From NCBI GenBank assembly GCA_035299065.1, contig DATGXI010000090.1, positions 1-45,736 on the forward strand: a stretch of 45,736 nucleotides of DNA. The letters are read 5' to 3'. The position numbers were made by a program, and so were the translations under genes. This stretch comes from DASPJQ01 sp035299065 (GTDB lineage: Bacteria > Bacteroidota > Bacteroidia > Flavobacteriales_D > UBA2798). The notes beneath the pieces were generated by a model. The model had not been told where the DNA came from, ran no database searches, and saw only the letters and a program-made list of their open reading frames with translations. Within the stretch, counting starts at the first letter, position 1, and each line of letters opens with the position of its first letter. Below are positions 7,471-15,373 of the stretch, in pieces.

Positions 7471-7823
7471 GTTTAAATGCAGGGTGAAACTAAATTTTAG
7501 TTTGTGAAAAAACAGGTTCAACCATGATTTGACCCGAAGCATGTCGAATTAGAATCAATGAAAATCGCATTTTTATGTCGCTGAATTTTCCGGTTTGGCC
7601 GATTTAATAAAATCTAAATTACTGTATATCAATTAATTAAAACAGCTTGTGCTTTCCTTTATCTCCCTGGTTTCCTTATTCTTAAAATCCATTTAGTGTA
7701 TATATTCGTAAATCATTAAACGCGCTGTACTTTGGCTGGCATTTTATTGCCATTGCTGAAGTGTAAAGGAGAGTATTAATTTTTTTAAAGCAACTATCAA
7801 GGGCAAATGCCGTTGTATGAATA
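7471..7823. other. 353-base intergenic region before the orphan anti-sigma gene
   Basis: A short AT hairpin (AAACTA/TAGTTT, 7487-7503) follows the OmpA-like gene. Most of the rest is AT-rich. Between 7728 and 7820 one frame reads YFGWHFIAIAEV, a stop, then RRVLIFLKQLSRANAVV and a stop 3 nt before the next ATG. This faintly recalls region 4 of a sigma factor, which would fit a decayed partner of the downstream anti-sigma, but the match is short. No promoter was assigned. Confidence 0.5.
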
Positions 7824-8435
7824 ATGAGTTCGGTAAAAGAATATATTGAGTCGGGAATCCTGGAAATGTATTTGCTGGGATTGGCAAGTGAAGTGGAATG
7901 TGCCGAAGTGGAGCAAATGGCAGCACAACACCCTGAGGTACGAAATGAAATGGAAGTGATTGCTGTTACCATTGAAAAACAAGCAATGGAAACCGCTGTT
8001 GAACCACATGAGAATATGAAGCCACTTGTACTGGCAACATTTGATTACATGAAACGCATTTACGGTGGGGAGCAGGTTGGTTTTCCTGCTGAACTAAACG
8101 CAACATCAAAAGCATCGGATTACAATCAATGGTTAACCCGCGAGGATCTTTCAACACCGGGTGATTTTGAAAATATTTACGCACGCATTATTGGACATAC
8201 ACCTGAAATGACAACCGCCATTTTATGGATCAAACAAATGGCACCTGAAGAAGTACATACCAATGAACACGAAAAATTCCTGATTCTTGAAGGCACATGT
8301 GATATTGTTGTAAACGGTAAAGTACACTCACTGGTGCCTGGCGATTATTTTGCCATTCCCCTGCATGCCGATCACCATGTGAAAGTAACATCGTCCATTC
8401 CGTGTAAAGCCATTTTACAACGCGTGGCTGCTTAG
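7824..8435 (+). CDS. ChrR-like protein: anti-sigma N-terminus fused to a cupin
   Basis: Residues ~1-75 form a helical anti-sigma-like part (IESGILEMYLLGLASEVECAEVEQMAAQHPEVRNEM), similar to the N-terminal domain of ChrR-type regulators. Residues ~110-203 form a cupin with ILWIKQMAPEEVHTNEHEKFLILEGTCDI and PGDYFAIPLHADHHVKV, which supplies the His and Glu ligands of a metal site. In ChrR itself the N-terminal part binds an ECF sigma factor and the cupin senses oxidative stress. Here the N-terminal Zn ligand pattern HxxxCxxC is not seen, and there is no intact sigma gene directly upstream, so it is an orphan in this window. It could regulate the sigma factor at 3235-3792 or a distant one. ATG at 7824. 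Confidence 0.7.
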   Translation: MSSVKEYIESGILEMYLLGLASEVECAEVEQMAAQHPEVRNEMEVIAVTIEKQAMETAVEPHENMKPLVLATFDYMKRIYGGEQVGFPAELNATSKASDYNQWLTREDLSTPGDFENIYARIIGHTPEMTTAILWIKQMAPEEVHTNEHEKFLILEGTCDIVVNGKVHSLVPGDYFAIPLHADHHVKVTSSIPCKAILQRVAA

Positions 8436-8562
8436 ATGCTCCCCCAAATAAAAGTGAGAGTTATTTCATCTCATGAGTCCTGCAAATTAAGGATACGATT
8501 TTAAATTTGGCCACACATTTTCGTTTCAACTTCTCACTACTCATATCTCACTACTCAATACT

Positions 8563-8586
8563 AAAAAAAGGCCCCCGAAGGGACCT
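8563..8586 (-). terminator. Intrinsic terminator of the low-complexity protein gene
   Basis: Read on the minus strand: AGGTCCC, a TTCG tetraloop, GGGGCCT, then seven T. One G-T wobble makes the minus orientation the better stem. It lies about 100 bp after the stop at 8689 and also faces the end of the plus-strand gene at 8435. Confidence 0.85.
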
Positions 8587-8688
8587 CTTTAGAATTTTTC
8601 ATCGCTTTTTTACTACTTGCATTGCCTTTAATGTTTGGCACAGTATATTTTATCAAGGGTGATAAAATACCTTCTGAAAAGTTCATTT

Positions 8689-9930
8689 TTATCGATTTTT
8701 TTTTGAGCGGTTTTTGGTGCCGGTACGGCTGCTGCCTGATGTGCTACGCGAATTGCTTTTAGAAGAATTACTTCCTGAGCGACCGCTTGTACTGCGTGAC
8801 AGGGATTGGTTCCCCTGGCGTGAGTTTCCTGAAGCACTGCGGTTGTTTTGCGAACCACTGGTTGACCTGGAATTGCCCTGTGTGTTCATGCCGCGTGAAT
8901 TCTCGTGCCTGTTCAAACCATTACCTGACCTAAATTGACTGTTTTGGGTGCGATTTGCGTTAGTGCGCATTGTGTTACCCCGGTTTTGTGATTCATGGCC
9001 CTGTGAGTATAAATTTTGCGAGTTACGTCCTTGTATACCACGCCCGCTTTGTGAATAATTGCCGCGCTCACGGTTGCGTTCCAGGCCTCGTTGCCTGTGT
9101 TCCTGGTCATAATCCTCACCAAACTCATCATCGTAATCAGCATATTCTTCCTCCTCATCATCAAATTGGTTTGAATGCTGATAGCGGCCAACGTTGCTTT
9201 GGTAATTATGTTGACGGTTGTGCGGTTCATATTCTTCCTCTTCTTCCTCTTCTTCAATTTCATCATCGTTGTACCGGTCATTAAACTCATCGTAATCATC
9301 GTAGGCATATTCTATATCATCGTTTCCATACGGGTCTTCAAAATCGGCTGAGTCATCGTACTCATCGTATTGATCATAATCAGTGTATTCACCACTCATG
9401 CCCTGGTTGCCTTCATGCCGGTTAAAGCGTGTTGAGCCCTCATTGCGGTCATGGTTGTATCCGTAACTTCCGCCACCGTAATTGTTTTCACCCGCATTGT
9501 TGTAGTTGTTGCCACTATAATTACGTTCACCTGCATTGTTGTAGCCCTGGTTGCTGCGGTAATGTGTATAGTCATTGCCATAGCTTCCGGTATTGCCACG
9601 GCCACCGCTGTAGGTTTCCGCCTCGTCAAAGTGATTTCCATAATTACCACCGCGGTTGTCAGCATAACGGCTGTATTGCTGGTGTGCGTTGCGTTGATTG
9701 CCTGCCCAGCCTACATTTCCTTGTCCTGAAATGTAGCCCATGTTGGAATCTTCCATGGTTGAATACTTATTGCCGCCAGACCCCTGGGAATTTCCCCGTG
9801 AACGTTGATTGCGCTGTGATCCGTATTGGTTGCTGTTGTTATACGAATTTGAATTGTTGCGCGAACGTGAATTGCCCTGGCTGCCGCGCAAACCAGTATT
9901 GCCATAACGGCCTGAATTTTTTTCCCTCAT
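8689..9930 (-). CDS. Long low-complexity, intrinsically disordered G/N/S/R-rich protein with acidic centre
   Basis: About 413 residues with almost no hydrophobic segments. The N-terminal part (to ~185) is rich in G, N, Y, S, R and Q and contains a 13-residue tandem repeat (GYNNAGERNYSGN / NYNNAGENNYGGG). The centre (~190-285) is strongly acidic: runs of D/Y/E, and an eight-Glu stretch encoded by a GAAGAG-type microsatellite around 9227-9257. The C-terminal ~120 residues are basic and built from SRSTSGS-like repeats ending SKKNR. No signal peptide or membrane segment is visible. The composition suggests a polyampholyte that could bind nucleic acid or phase-separate, but this is inference. The start is placed at the ATG at 9930 because MREKNSGRYGNTG begins the low-complexity body. 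A terminator follows at 8563-8586, supporting real expression. Antisense frames are H/C-rich shadows. Confidence 0.75.
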   Translation of the reverse strand: MREKNSGRYGNTGLRGSQGNSRSRNNSNSYNNSNQYGSQRNQRSRGNSQGSGGNKYSTMEDSNMGYISGQGNVGWAGNQRNAHQQYSRYADNRGGNYGNHFDEAETYSGGRGNTGSYGNDYTHYRSNQGYNNAGERNYSGNNYNNAGENNYGGGSYGYNHDRNEGSTRFNRHEGNQGMSGEYTDYDQYDEYDDSADFEDPYGNDDIEYAYDDYDEFNDRYNDDEIEEEEEEEEYEPHNRQHNYQSNVGRYQHSNQFDDEEEEYADYDDEFGEDYDQEHRQRGLERNRERGNYSQSGRGIQGRNSQNLYSQGHESQNRGNTMRTNANRTQNSQFRSGNGLNRHENSRGMNTQGNSRSTSGSQNNRSASGNSRQGNQSLSRSTSGRSGSNSSKSNSRSTSGSSRTGTKNRSKKNR

Positions 9931-10213
9931 AAGATGAATTTTTAATTTAATTAATTTGGTCGGATTCAAGAAGTACCAAAATTGTTCCGCAATACCTATG
10001 AATAGTGAAAAGACTTTCTTTTTCAGGTGGTGAGCATGATAAACAGGAAGTGAAATTGTGTAATAAAACCAAAATTACTTTTCATTCTGATGAAATGAAT
10101 ACCATTTCTTTTAAATTGAGAAGCCATAAACTTTTAAACAAGTGGGCTTATTGATTTGGAATTGCAAAAACCTGTATTTAATTAGCAAAGCGCGTGCATA
10201 ACACCAAATATGT

Positions 10214-10243
10214 AAAAAAGCAAGAGAGCCCCGAAGAGCTCTC
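10214..10243 (-). terminator. Intrinsic terminator behind a small minus-strand ORF
   Basis: GAGAGC / GCTCTC stem (10224-10229 with 10238-10243) with a loop containing TTCGGG on the minus strand, followed by TTGC and six T. A T-run also occurs on the plus side (10251-10257), so it may work in both directions. Confidence 0.75.
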
Positions 10244-10269
10244 CCTAAAAATTTTTTCAATGCTTTTCA

Positions 10270-10362
10270 TCAAGCATTACCCGCTGTGTGGTAAAGATAT
10301 TTCTCAAATGGATTGCTAAACATCTTTTGAAAAATCTCTACGTGAATACAAGTAAAATTCAT
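10270..10362 (-). CDS. Possible 30-residue small protein
   Basis: ATG at 10362 starts an ORF of 30 codons with an amphipathic, aromatic C-terminal half (KMFSNPFEKYLYHTAGNA). A second in-frame ATG would give 17 residues. No membrane helix. The reasons to list it are the intrinsic terminator 27-30 bp after its stop and the lack of any other minus-strand gene that the terminator could serve. Homologues cannot be checked here, and it may instead be a noncoding small RNA ending at the terminator. Confidence 0.35.
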   Translation of the reverse strand: MNFTCIHVEIFQKMFSNPFEKYLYHTAGNA

Positions 10363-10391
10363 GCCACAGCAAAACGCCCGTAAGAATCAAT

Positions 10392-10577
10392 TTGTTTGCA
10401 TTTAATTTTTTAAAAAACGCTTTCACCCATGGAAAAAAATTTTCAAATTGGGAAAAACAAAACTGGAAGCCTTATGTGGTTTTAGTTAAAACAGGAAATT
10501 GCATAGCCAATCGCCCATTTTTTGCCATTGTTGCTGTGTGTGTATTAACGGGTTGCGTTTTTAGCATTTTTTATTAA
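10392..10577 (+). CDS. Doubtful small membrane protein (61 codons, TTG start)
   Basis: This frame has no ATG; a TTG at 10392 would be the start. The only protein-like feature is a C-terminal hydrophobic segment (FFAIVAVCVLTGCVFSIFY) after a basic region with WEKQNWKPYVVLVK. It lies 31 nt before the next plus-strand gene. Composition could be coding, but no start signal or family is recognised, so it may be chance. Confidence 0.25.
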   Translation: MFAFNFLKNAFTHGKKFSNWEKQNWKPYVVLVKTGNCIANRPFFAIVAVCVLTGCVFSIFY

Positions 10578-10608
10578 CCGGAAATGAAAATAATGCGGGG
10601 CAACTGGC

Positions 10609-11241
10609 ATGTCAATTGTGCTTTTTCAGTGCACGACAAAGCAGAGCAGAATGATGACAAACAACACGGGTAATCGTGTGAAGGCGGGGGAGCAGATCGA
10701 AGCATTTAGCCATAAGGAAGCAATTGCCTTATTTGCATTGGCCCGAAACAGGTTATTCGACATAAACAGCTGGCACGTATTTACCGGTTACGATGCGGGT
10801 ACCTTTAAACTTGTGACTGCAAAAGGCGAGTTACTTAACCGTGCACCGAGGCAAGGTGACCTGATTCGTGTTGATGTAAAAGGTCCTGGTTTACGATCGC
10901 TAAAGAAAAACGAGTGGATGGTGATTGAAGAAATGCATGAAAGTTATGATCACAACCACGATGAAGATTATTGCGAATTAAAAATAAGGCCGGTATATGC
11001 GCCCGATTCACCACGCAGCAAACACGGACACTTTTATACCGAAGATGCTTGTATGGCATTTGTGGTACAGCGCCAGGGCAAAGTTGTTGTTACGGGCGAA
11101 AAAGTTAACATAACCGAGTTGCCGGGTGCACACCAGGAAATAAAACCGGGCGCCAGCAGCAACGATTTAATTGCAAATCTTCACACGGTTCAATGGAATA
11201 CCATTATCAGGAACCTGCTTTTAAATAAACTGCGTAGGTAA
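10609..11241 (+). CDS. Uncharacterised cytosolic protein
   Basis: Up to 210 residues; the ATG at 10651 (MMTNNTGNRV) is an equally good start and would give about 196. It has no signal peptide or membrane segment. Recognisable blocks are HKEAIALFALARNRLFDINSWHVFTG, NRAPRQGDLIRVDVKGPG, EEMHESYDHNHDEDYCELKI, and a C-terminal NLHTVQWNTIIRNLLLNK. The central His/Asp cluster (YDHNHDED) could bind a metal, but no family is known to me. A small membrane ORF begins 40 nt downstream (11281), suggesting a two-gene unit. The reading frame is long and uninterrupted and the codons look like those of neighbours, so it is very likely real. Confidence 0.65.
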   Translation: MSIVLFQCTTKQSRMMTNNTGNRVKAGEQIEAFSHKEAIALFALARNRLFDINSWHVFTGYDAGTFKLVTAKGELLNRAPRQGDLIRVDVKGPGLRSLKKNEWMVIEEMHESYDHNHDEDYCELKIRPVYAPDSPRSKHGHFYTEDACMAFVVQRQGKVVVTGEKVNITELPGAHQEIKPGASSNDLIANLHTVQWNTIIRNLLLNKLRR

Positions 11242-11280
11242 TATGGGCACGTTTCGTATAAATTTATTTAACTCGGTACT

Positions 11281-11448
11281 GTGTGCACACGTTTTTTATA
11301 TGCTGCGCTGGGCTTTACCGTGATTGATTTTTATTATTCGGCCCACAAGGTTATAAGCCCGGTTTACGCCTATGATGGAATAATACAGGTGATTTTTTTA
11401 GGGTTATGGGTGTTGATTTTTTCGCGTTGGCTCAGGGATATCTACTAA
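11281..11448 (+). CDS. Small membrane protein (55 residues, GTG start)
   Basis: The frame translates to two hydrophobic stretches: RFLYAALGFTVIDFYY and GIIQVIFLGLWVLIFSRW, linked by a polar hairpin (SAHKVISPVYAYDG) and ending in a charged LRDIY. This is the pattern of a two-helix membrane protein. GTG at 11281 is the only usual start in this frame. An ATG in another frame at 11243 (MGTFRINLFNS) would join it after a one-base shift, so the start may be frameshifted or the N-terminus longer. It is directly downstream of 10609-11241. No family recognised. Confidence 0.45.
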   Translation: MCTRFLYAALGFTVIDFYYSAHKVISPVYAYDGIIQVIFLGLWVLIFSRWLRDIY

Positions 11449-11520
11449 ATTTCTTAAATACCTGTTAAAGGCTGTTGATTTTGGCCTGATTTTAGTTACT
11501 TTTAGGCAAACATTACCATT

Positions 11521-12408
11521 ATGCTTTCTACCATTTGTGCGGCAATTTCAATCGTTACTTCATTTGGCAATACACCTGTGCCCGACAAACCGGTTATGGA
11601 ATTCAGAACCGTTACCTATTTTGACAAAACATATGCGCGAATTCTGGATACGACTACCGTGCGTGTATTTTCAACTTACATTACAATAAAGAGAGGAAAA
11701 AAAAGGTTTATTGACACCGTTTTCGTGCAGAATAAAGAAATAAGGGTCAGAAAATATAATTCGTTTAAAACCGATAAGGAAAAGTTCATTGCCTCAGAAG
11801 AAATACGCAATTACGATCTTGATATGAAGGTTGATTTTAAGGCAGGAATCATGAAGGGCGGAAAAAAAACGCATGGCACCAAACGATTTTACACATATAA
11901 CGACAAAAAACAGGTTATTGAAGTGGTAACAAAAAATCCCATTGACAACAATGTGTCAGGTGTACCTGAAAAGTTTACCTGGTATGCCGATTCGGTAGTT
12001 CGTATAGTTAATAATTATAAAAAAACCGTTATTTTCAAAAACAAGAAAGATTTTATGGCCGCTGCTTCAAAAAGTGCGCGCCAGGATCTCTCCCTGTATT
12101 ACACCACTAAAACCGATACTGGTTATACCCTGGAAGCATTTGTGAACGGAATACCCGAGGCCCGAAGCCGTTCCTGGAAGGTGGATGAACACGGAATTGT
12201 AAAAGAAGCATACGATACCCAAACAAAAAATGGTGAATCAAAGCGCCAGTTGATGTTTTGCGCCAAAACGGAATATGTTCTTTTGCCAAAAACAAAACTA
12301 AGCCCTGAAATGAAAAAGGCCTTGTCAATTTCATACATGACTGGTGTAAATGAAGGCTCATTTGAGAAGGGTGATGGGTTGTTGGTTTTCCCTGTCAAGT
12401 TTGATTAA
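11521..12408 (+). CDS. Secreted protein of unknown function
   Basis: 295 residues with a hydrophobic N-terminus (LSTICAAISIVTSFGN) that can serve as a signal peptide. The body alternates basic and beta-rich segments: FRTVTYFDKTYARILD, FSTYITIKRGKKRFIDTVF, KRFYTYNDKKQVIEVVTKNP, KFTWYADSVVRIVNNYKKT, PEARSRSWKVDEHGIVKEAYD. The YNDKKQVIEV and DEHGIVKEAYD pieces look like the short beta-hairpin repeats of secreted RHS/YwqK-like scaffolds, but no domain can be named. A TTACTTTT box lies about 20 nt upstream of the ATG. It stands alone between a small membrane gene and the convergent WG-repeat gene. Confidence 0.6.
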   Translation: MLSTICAAISIVTSFGNTPVPDKPVMEFRTVTYFDKTYARILDTTTVRVFSTYITIKRGKKRFIDTVFVQNKEIRVRKYNSFKTDKEKFIASEEIRNYDLDMKVDFKAGIMKGGKKTHGTKRFYTYNDKKQVIEVVTKNPIDNNVSGVPEKFTWYADSVVRIVNNYKKTVIFKNKKDFMAAASKSARQDLSLYYTTKTDTGYTLEAFVNGIPEARSRSWKVDEHGIVKEAYDTQTKNGESKRQLMFCAKTEYVLLPKTKLSPEMKKALSISYMTGVNEGSFEKGDGLLVFPVKFD

Positions 12409-12476
12409 GTAAACCTGCATTTCTTGGTCAACATCCATCGTGCCTTAACGTTTGGGGTTATGGCAAACAGCGGTTT

Positions 12477-13358
12477 TTAGCATCCTTGAAAATAATCGGT
12501 TCCCATGTATTTTAGTTTTTTACCTGTTTTATCAATTTGCCAGCATTTGCCGTTTTGTAAGATTACTGCTTTCCCATGCGTAAATTTTTCTGCATCATCG
12601 TATTTTCCGTTTAATACAGTTTTTCCATTGGTGTCAATAAAATAAAAGTCGGTGTAATTGACACTTTTTGTTACAAGACACAATCCTTCACTAAAGCACC
12701 AGGTATGTTCAAATCGTGCAGGTATAACCACTTTACCGGTTTTATCAATGAAACCGTATTTGTTGTTGATGAGCACAGCAGCCCGGTCATTTTGAAATGA
12801 ATGTGCCGATTTATAATAAAATGGAATTACTGTTTTTCCCGTCACGTCAATAAACCCACATAAACTGTCTTTACTAACGCATGAAAGTCCTTCCGAAAAT
12901 GGTTCAACAGCCTGGTATTTGCAGGGTATAATCAACATTCCATCGTAGTTTATAAACCCTGTTTTTTCATTTTTATCTTTTACGGCAATGTATCCGCCAC
13001 CGCTGCCCTGAATAAATGTTTCGTCACTGGGCTCCCAATGAATGGTTGAAAATGTATATTTTTTTAGCCAGGTTATTTTTCCGTTTGTGTCGGCTATGCC
13101 GTGATACCCATTTATGATTACAGGAAATTTGTAGTCATGAATTGCCCCGATGGATTCATACCGGGCACTGAGTACAATGCGTCCCTGCTTGTTTTTAACA
13201 CCCCATTTTCCGTTGATGTAACTTTGGTAACTGTATAATGAATCAGGTTGTATAATAAAATCCAGGGGTTGTTGAATGGCTATTGAGGCGGTTGTAATCT
13301 GTGCCTGGGTTGAGGAGCCAAATGCAAGCGTAAAAGCCAGTAAAATAAGCGGTTTCAT
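12477..13358 (-). CDS. Secreted WG-repeat protein
   Basis: Signal peptide at residues 1-20 (GSSTQAQ) and then about six WG-type repeats of ~35-45 residues. Examples are INGKWGVKNKQGRIVLSARYE, GYHGIADTNGKITW, EKTGFINYDGMLIIPCKYQ, SLCGFIDVTGKTVIPFYYK, NKYGFIDKTGKVVIPARFE and FYFIDTNGKTVLNGKYD. The repeat pattern G-x-I/F-D-x-x-G-K-x-V-I-P is diagnostic. These proteins fold as beta-propeller-like or solenoid scaffolds and are generally extracytoplasmic with unknown partners. Length 293. Start ATG at 13358, preceded on the minus strand by an A-rich leader. Convergent with 11521-12408. Confidence 0.85.
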   Translation of the reverse strand: MKPLILLAFTLAFGSSTQAQITTASIAIQQPLDFIIQPDSLYSYQSYINGKWGVKNKQGRIVLSARYESIGAIHDYKFPVIINGYHGIADTNGKITWLKKYTFSTIHWEPSDETFIQGSGGGYIAVKDKNEKTGFINYDGMLIIPCKYQAVEPFSEGLSCVSKDSLCGFIDVTGKTVIPFYYKSAHSFQNDRAAVLINNKYGFIDKTGKVVIPARFEHTWCFSEGLCLVTKSVNYTDFYFIDTNGKTVLNGKYDDAEKFTHGKAVILQNGKCWQIDKTGKKLKYMGTDYFQGC

Positions 13359-13562
13359 TTTTTTTGTTTTTGGTAATAGTACGGCCTTGTTGGGGCCAGG
13401 GTTGGTGAATATGATTGGCCAGGGGTTTAATTTGATTAAGTGAAGCCTGGGTTTGAGGATTCGTAGCGAAAAAGGCCACGTTACCTGGCTACAATTTACG
13501 GTTCAACAACCATACATTTTACCCGTTTACCTATTATAAGGATGAGCAGTTTTTGAAGTCTT

Positions 13563-13570
13563 TAACTTTG
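13563..13570 (+). promoter_or_regulatory. -7 box (TAACTTTG) upstream of the small membrane protein
   Basis: Perfect TAnnTTTG match. Transcription would begin near 13575, leaving 25-50 nt before the candidate start codons. A -33 element at proper spacing is not evident. Confidence 0.35.
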
Positions 13571-13627
13571 TAAAAACTTAGTAGTACGAATTATTATTTC
13601 ATTTTATCGTCAGTAATATTAGCCGTT

Positions 13628-13981
13628 TTGGTAACGTTACTGTTTGCCATGTTATTGGGAAGTCGCGGCTTGTTTATGTTTTTCCTCATTATGTTTTTTG
13701 CAGGTTTTGCAGCTCAATTATGGCTGGCGCCAACCGGCCCGAATATTTGGGGAATTTCTGTTTTGCCCTTGCTTGCAGTAGGTATAATTTTTTCACTCCT
13801 CATTATTTCGGTTTTTGCCATGGTTAATCCTTTGCCACAGTACCGTAATTCAGATGCACCGCTTGAATACGGATTTTTTGTGTACGCCTTACTGGTTGTT
13901 ATGATTGGAGCTGTAATAGCAGGAATTTACCATTATGATCCTGTTATTGATGAGATGAAAAGGCCGTACGTATCGGGGTAG
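13628..13981 (+). CDS. Small multi-spanning membrane protein, start codon uncertain
   Basis: 117 residues with about three membrane helices: LFAMLLGSRGLFMFFLIMFFAGFAAQLWL, ISVLPLLAVGIIFSLLIISVFA, and GFFVYALLVVMIGAVIAGIY. A polar HYDPVIDEMKRPYVSG tail follows. No ATG or GTG exists at the N-terminus; TTG at 13628 is used here. The frame is open for 16 further hydrophobic codons upstream (FILSSVILAVL), so an ATT at 13601 or similar would give a longer first helix. TAACTTTG at 13563-13570 is a perfect -7 match just upstream. The following gene is on the other strand, 10 nt away. Family not recognised; resembles small hypothetical membrane proteins of Bacteroidota. Confidence 0.65.
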   Translation: MVTLLFAMLLGSRGLFMFFLIMFFAGFAAQLWLAPTGPNIWGISVLPLLAVGIIFSLLIISVFAMVNPLPQYRNSDAPLEYGFFVYALLVVMIGAVIAGIYHYDPVIDEMKRPYVSG

Positions 13982-13991
13982 TCTTGCAGCA

Positions 13992-15308
13992 TTATAACTG
14001 CAGAATCCAATCCTGCAGCAGGGTTAAATAGGATTCAGGTTGTTTGCGCCATTGCCAGTAAGCCGTTGGCCATTTCCAATCATCTCCGTTTAAACCCTGA
14101 AACGTTCGTTTATCGTGTCCCACACCCGGAATTTCCACCACCTGGTAGCGCGTTTTTGAAATCCGTAAAAGCGAATCCATTTTTGCTTTGTTTTCAGCTG
14201 GAGGAACAAGCTCATCTTTTTCGCCCAGTATGCTCAACACAGGGATTTTAAATTTTTGTATATCAGCTGCCGGATCGTAATTGTTATTTCGCCACCAGTA
14301 AAATTCATCAGCAGGTATAGGTGTTTTGGGAACATTGATAAATTCTTTCCACTTCACGTTTGATGCCCATTTAATAGCTGCAAGAAGTTTTTTAAGCGAA
14401 CTTTTTGAATTGGTTTGTGCATATTCAAAATAGGTCGTTGTGTACATTACTGCGGAGTCAATGGCTGTTGCGGGCCAGCCCTCTTGCAGCATACTGTATT
14501 TCACACGATGCAGGTCTTGTTCAAAAACAGAAACAGCTGGTCCCACGTTCAGAATGACAAATGCACAATCAGCAGTTTTATTGGCCGCAATGGAAACAAT
14601 CCATCCGCCCTGGCTAATTCCCATAAAACCCACCCGCTTGTTTTTAATTTCAGGTTTTGATTTAAGCAATTGCATGGCGGCCAGTGCGTCACCGGCAAGG
14701 TCATACATACTTGCTGAATCGGCATTACCTGTTGATTTCCCATTGCCACGTTTATCATACAAAAAAACACCAATGCCTTTTTGTGCAAGTGCATAACCAA
14801 GGGAATGGTAATAGGGAGCATTGCGGTCAACAGCACCTGAGCCATGAACCATAATTACAATGGGGTAATCGGTCACACGAACAGGTTTAAATAAAACACC
14901 TGAAAGATTAATTTTACCATTTGAAAAATTTAGTTCTTCCTCCGAAAAGTATTTTTCCTTCTGACCGTATTTTTTTAAATGGAGGTATAATGGAGGACCC
15001 CAGTTTGAATTTAAGCCGGTTATTTCCCCGGTTTGTTGAAAGAAAAGGCATTTAAAGACACCGTACTGCAGGTTAATGATAAGCGTATCGCCATTGAATC
15101 CTGAATTTGTGATGGCACAGTCAAAATAGCCGAGTTCGGGAATGTCATATGTTCCCGTCACGTTATTTTGATTTTGTTTAAGATCAACTTTAACCAGCTG
15201 AACCGACCCAAGCCGGGACACCGCACCTTCATAATGTCCGGAAGCGGACGTTTGTGCGTATGAGCCAAGGGTGTGTATAGCTAAAATGAATAAAAAAATG
15301 AGTCTCAT
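13992..15308 (-). CDS. Secreted alpha/beta hydrolase (serine esterase/peptidase-like)
   Basis: 438 residues. Signal peptide 1-19, then a ~100-residue beta-rich N-terminal region (GHYEGAVSRLGSVQLVKVDLKQ, VTGTYDIPELGYFDC), and from ~130 an alpha/beta hydrolase domain. Key residues are visible: oxyanion motif VHGSG (~154-158), nucleophile S232 in GISQGG, acid in LGEKDELVPP (~365), and base His in GVGHDKRTFQG (~399). A DKRGNGKS loop is typical of this branch of bacterial serine hydrolases. Substrate is unknown; esterase or dipeptidyl-peptidase-like activity on envelope or nutrient molecules is plausible. Single gene with a TTATTTTCG -7-like box about 20-25 nt upstream of the ATG. Confidence 0.85.
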   Translation of the reverse strand: MRLIFLFILAIHTLGSYAQTSASGHYEGAVSRLGSVQLVKVDLKQNQNNVTGTYDIPELGYFDCAITNSGFNGDTLIINLQYGVFKCLFFQQTGEITGLNSNWGPPLYLHLKKYGQKEKYFSEEELNFSNGKINLSGVLFKPVRVTDYPIVIMVHGSGAVDRNAPYYHSLGYALAQKGIGVFLYDKRGNGKSTGNADSASMYDLAGDALAAMQLLKSKPEIKNKRVGFMGISQGGWIVSIAANKTADCAFVILNVGPAVSVFEQDLHRVKYSMLQEGWPATAIDSAVMYTTTYFEYAQTNSKSSLKKLLAAIKWASNVKWKEFINVPKTPIPADEFYWWRNNNYDPAADIQKFKIPVLSILGEKDELVPPAENKAKMDSLLRISKTRYQVVEIPGVGHDKRTFQGLNGDDWKWPTAYWQWRKQPESYLTLLQDWILQL

Positions 15309-15373
15309 GGTATTTCTTTTGTTGATGCGAAAATAATTGGAATTAAAATTATACGCTTGTAAAAAACCGAAAT

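Larger units (their letters stand above)
9931..10391. other. Intergenic region with a small ORF and terminator
   Basis: From 9931 to about 10200 there is AT-rich sequence with no recognised gene. It probably holds the promoter of the low-complexity gene on the minus strand, but no clear -33/-7 pair was found. The remainder contains a strong minus-strand terminator (10214-10243) preceded by a 30-codon minus-strand ORF (10270-10362). Confidence 0.6.

Noticed and set aside
7546..7552. Single ATTAGAA as a further regulator site
   Set aside because: No second copy at 11-bp distance and no promoter nearby; a lone heptamer is expected by chance.
9429..9932. 167-codon plus-strand frame rich in His and Cys opposite the low-complexity gene
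   Set aside because: It is the mirror of a G/N/S-rich gene on the other strand, without start signal or domain, while the minus strand has a repeat-built protein and a terminator.
13243..13479. 78-codon minus-strand frame across the WG-repeat gene start
   Set aside because: No family, overlaps the signal peptide region of the WG-repeat gene in another frame.
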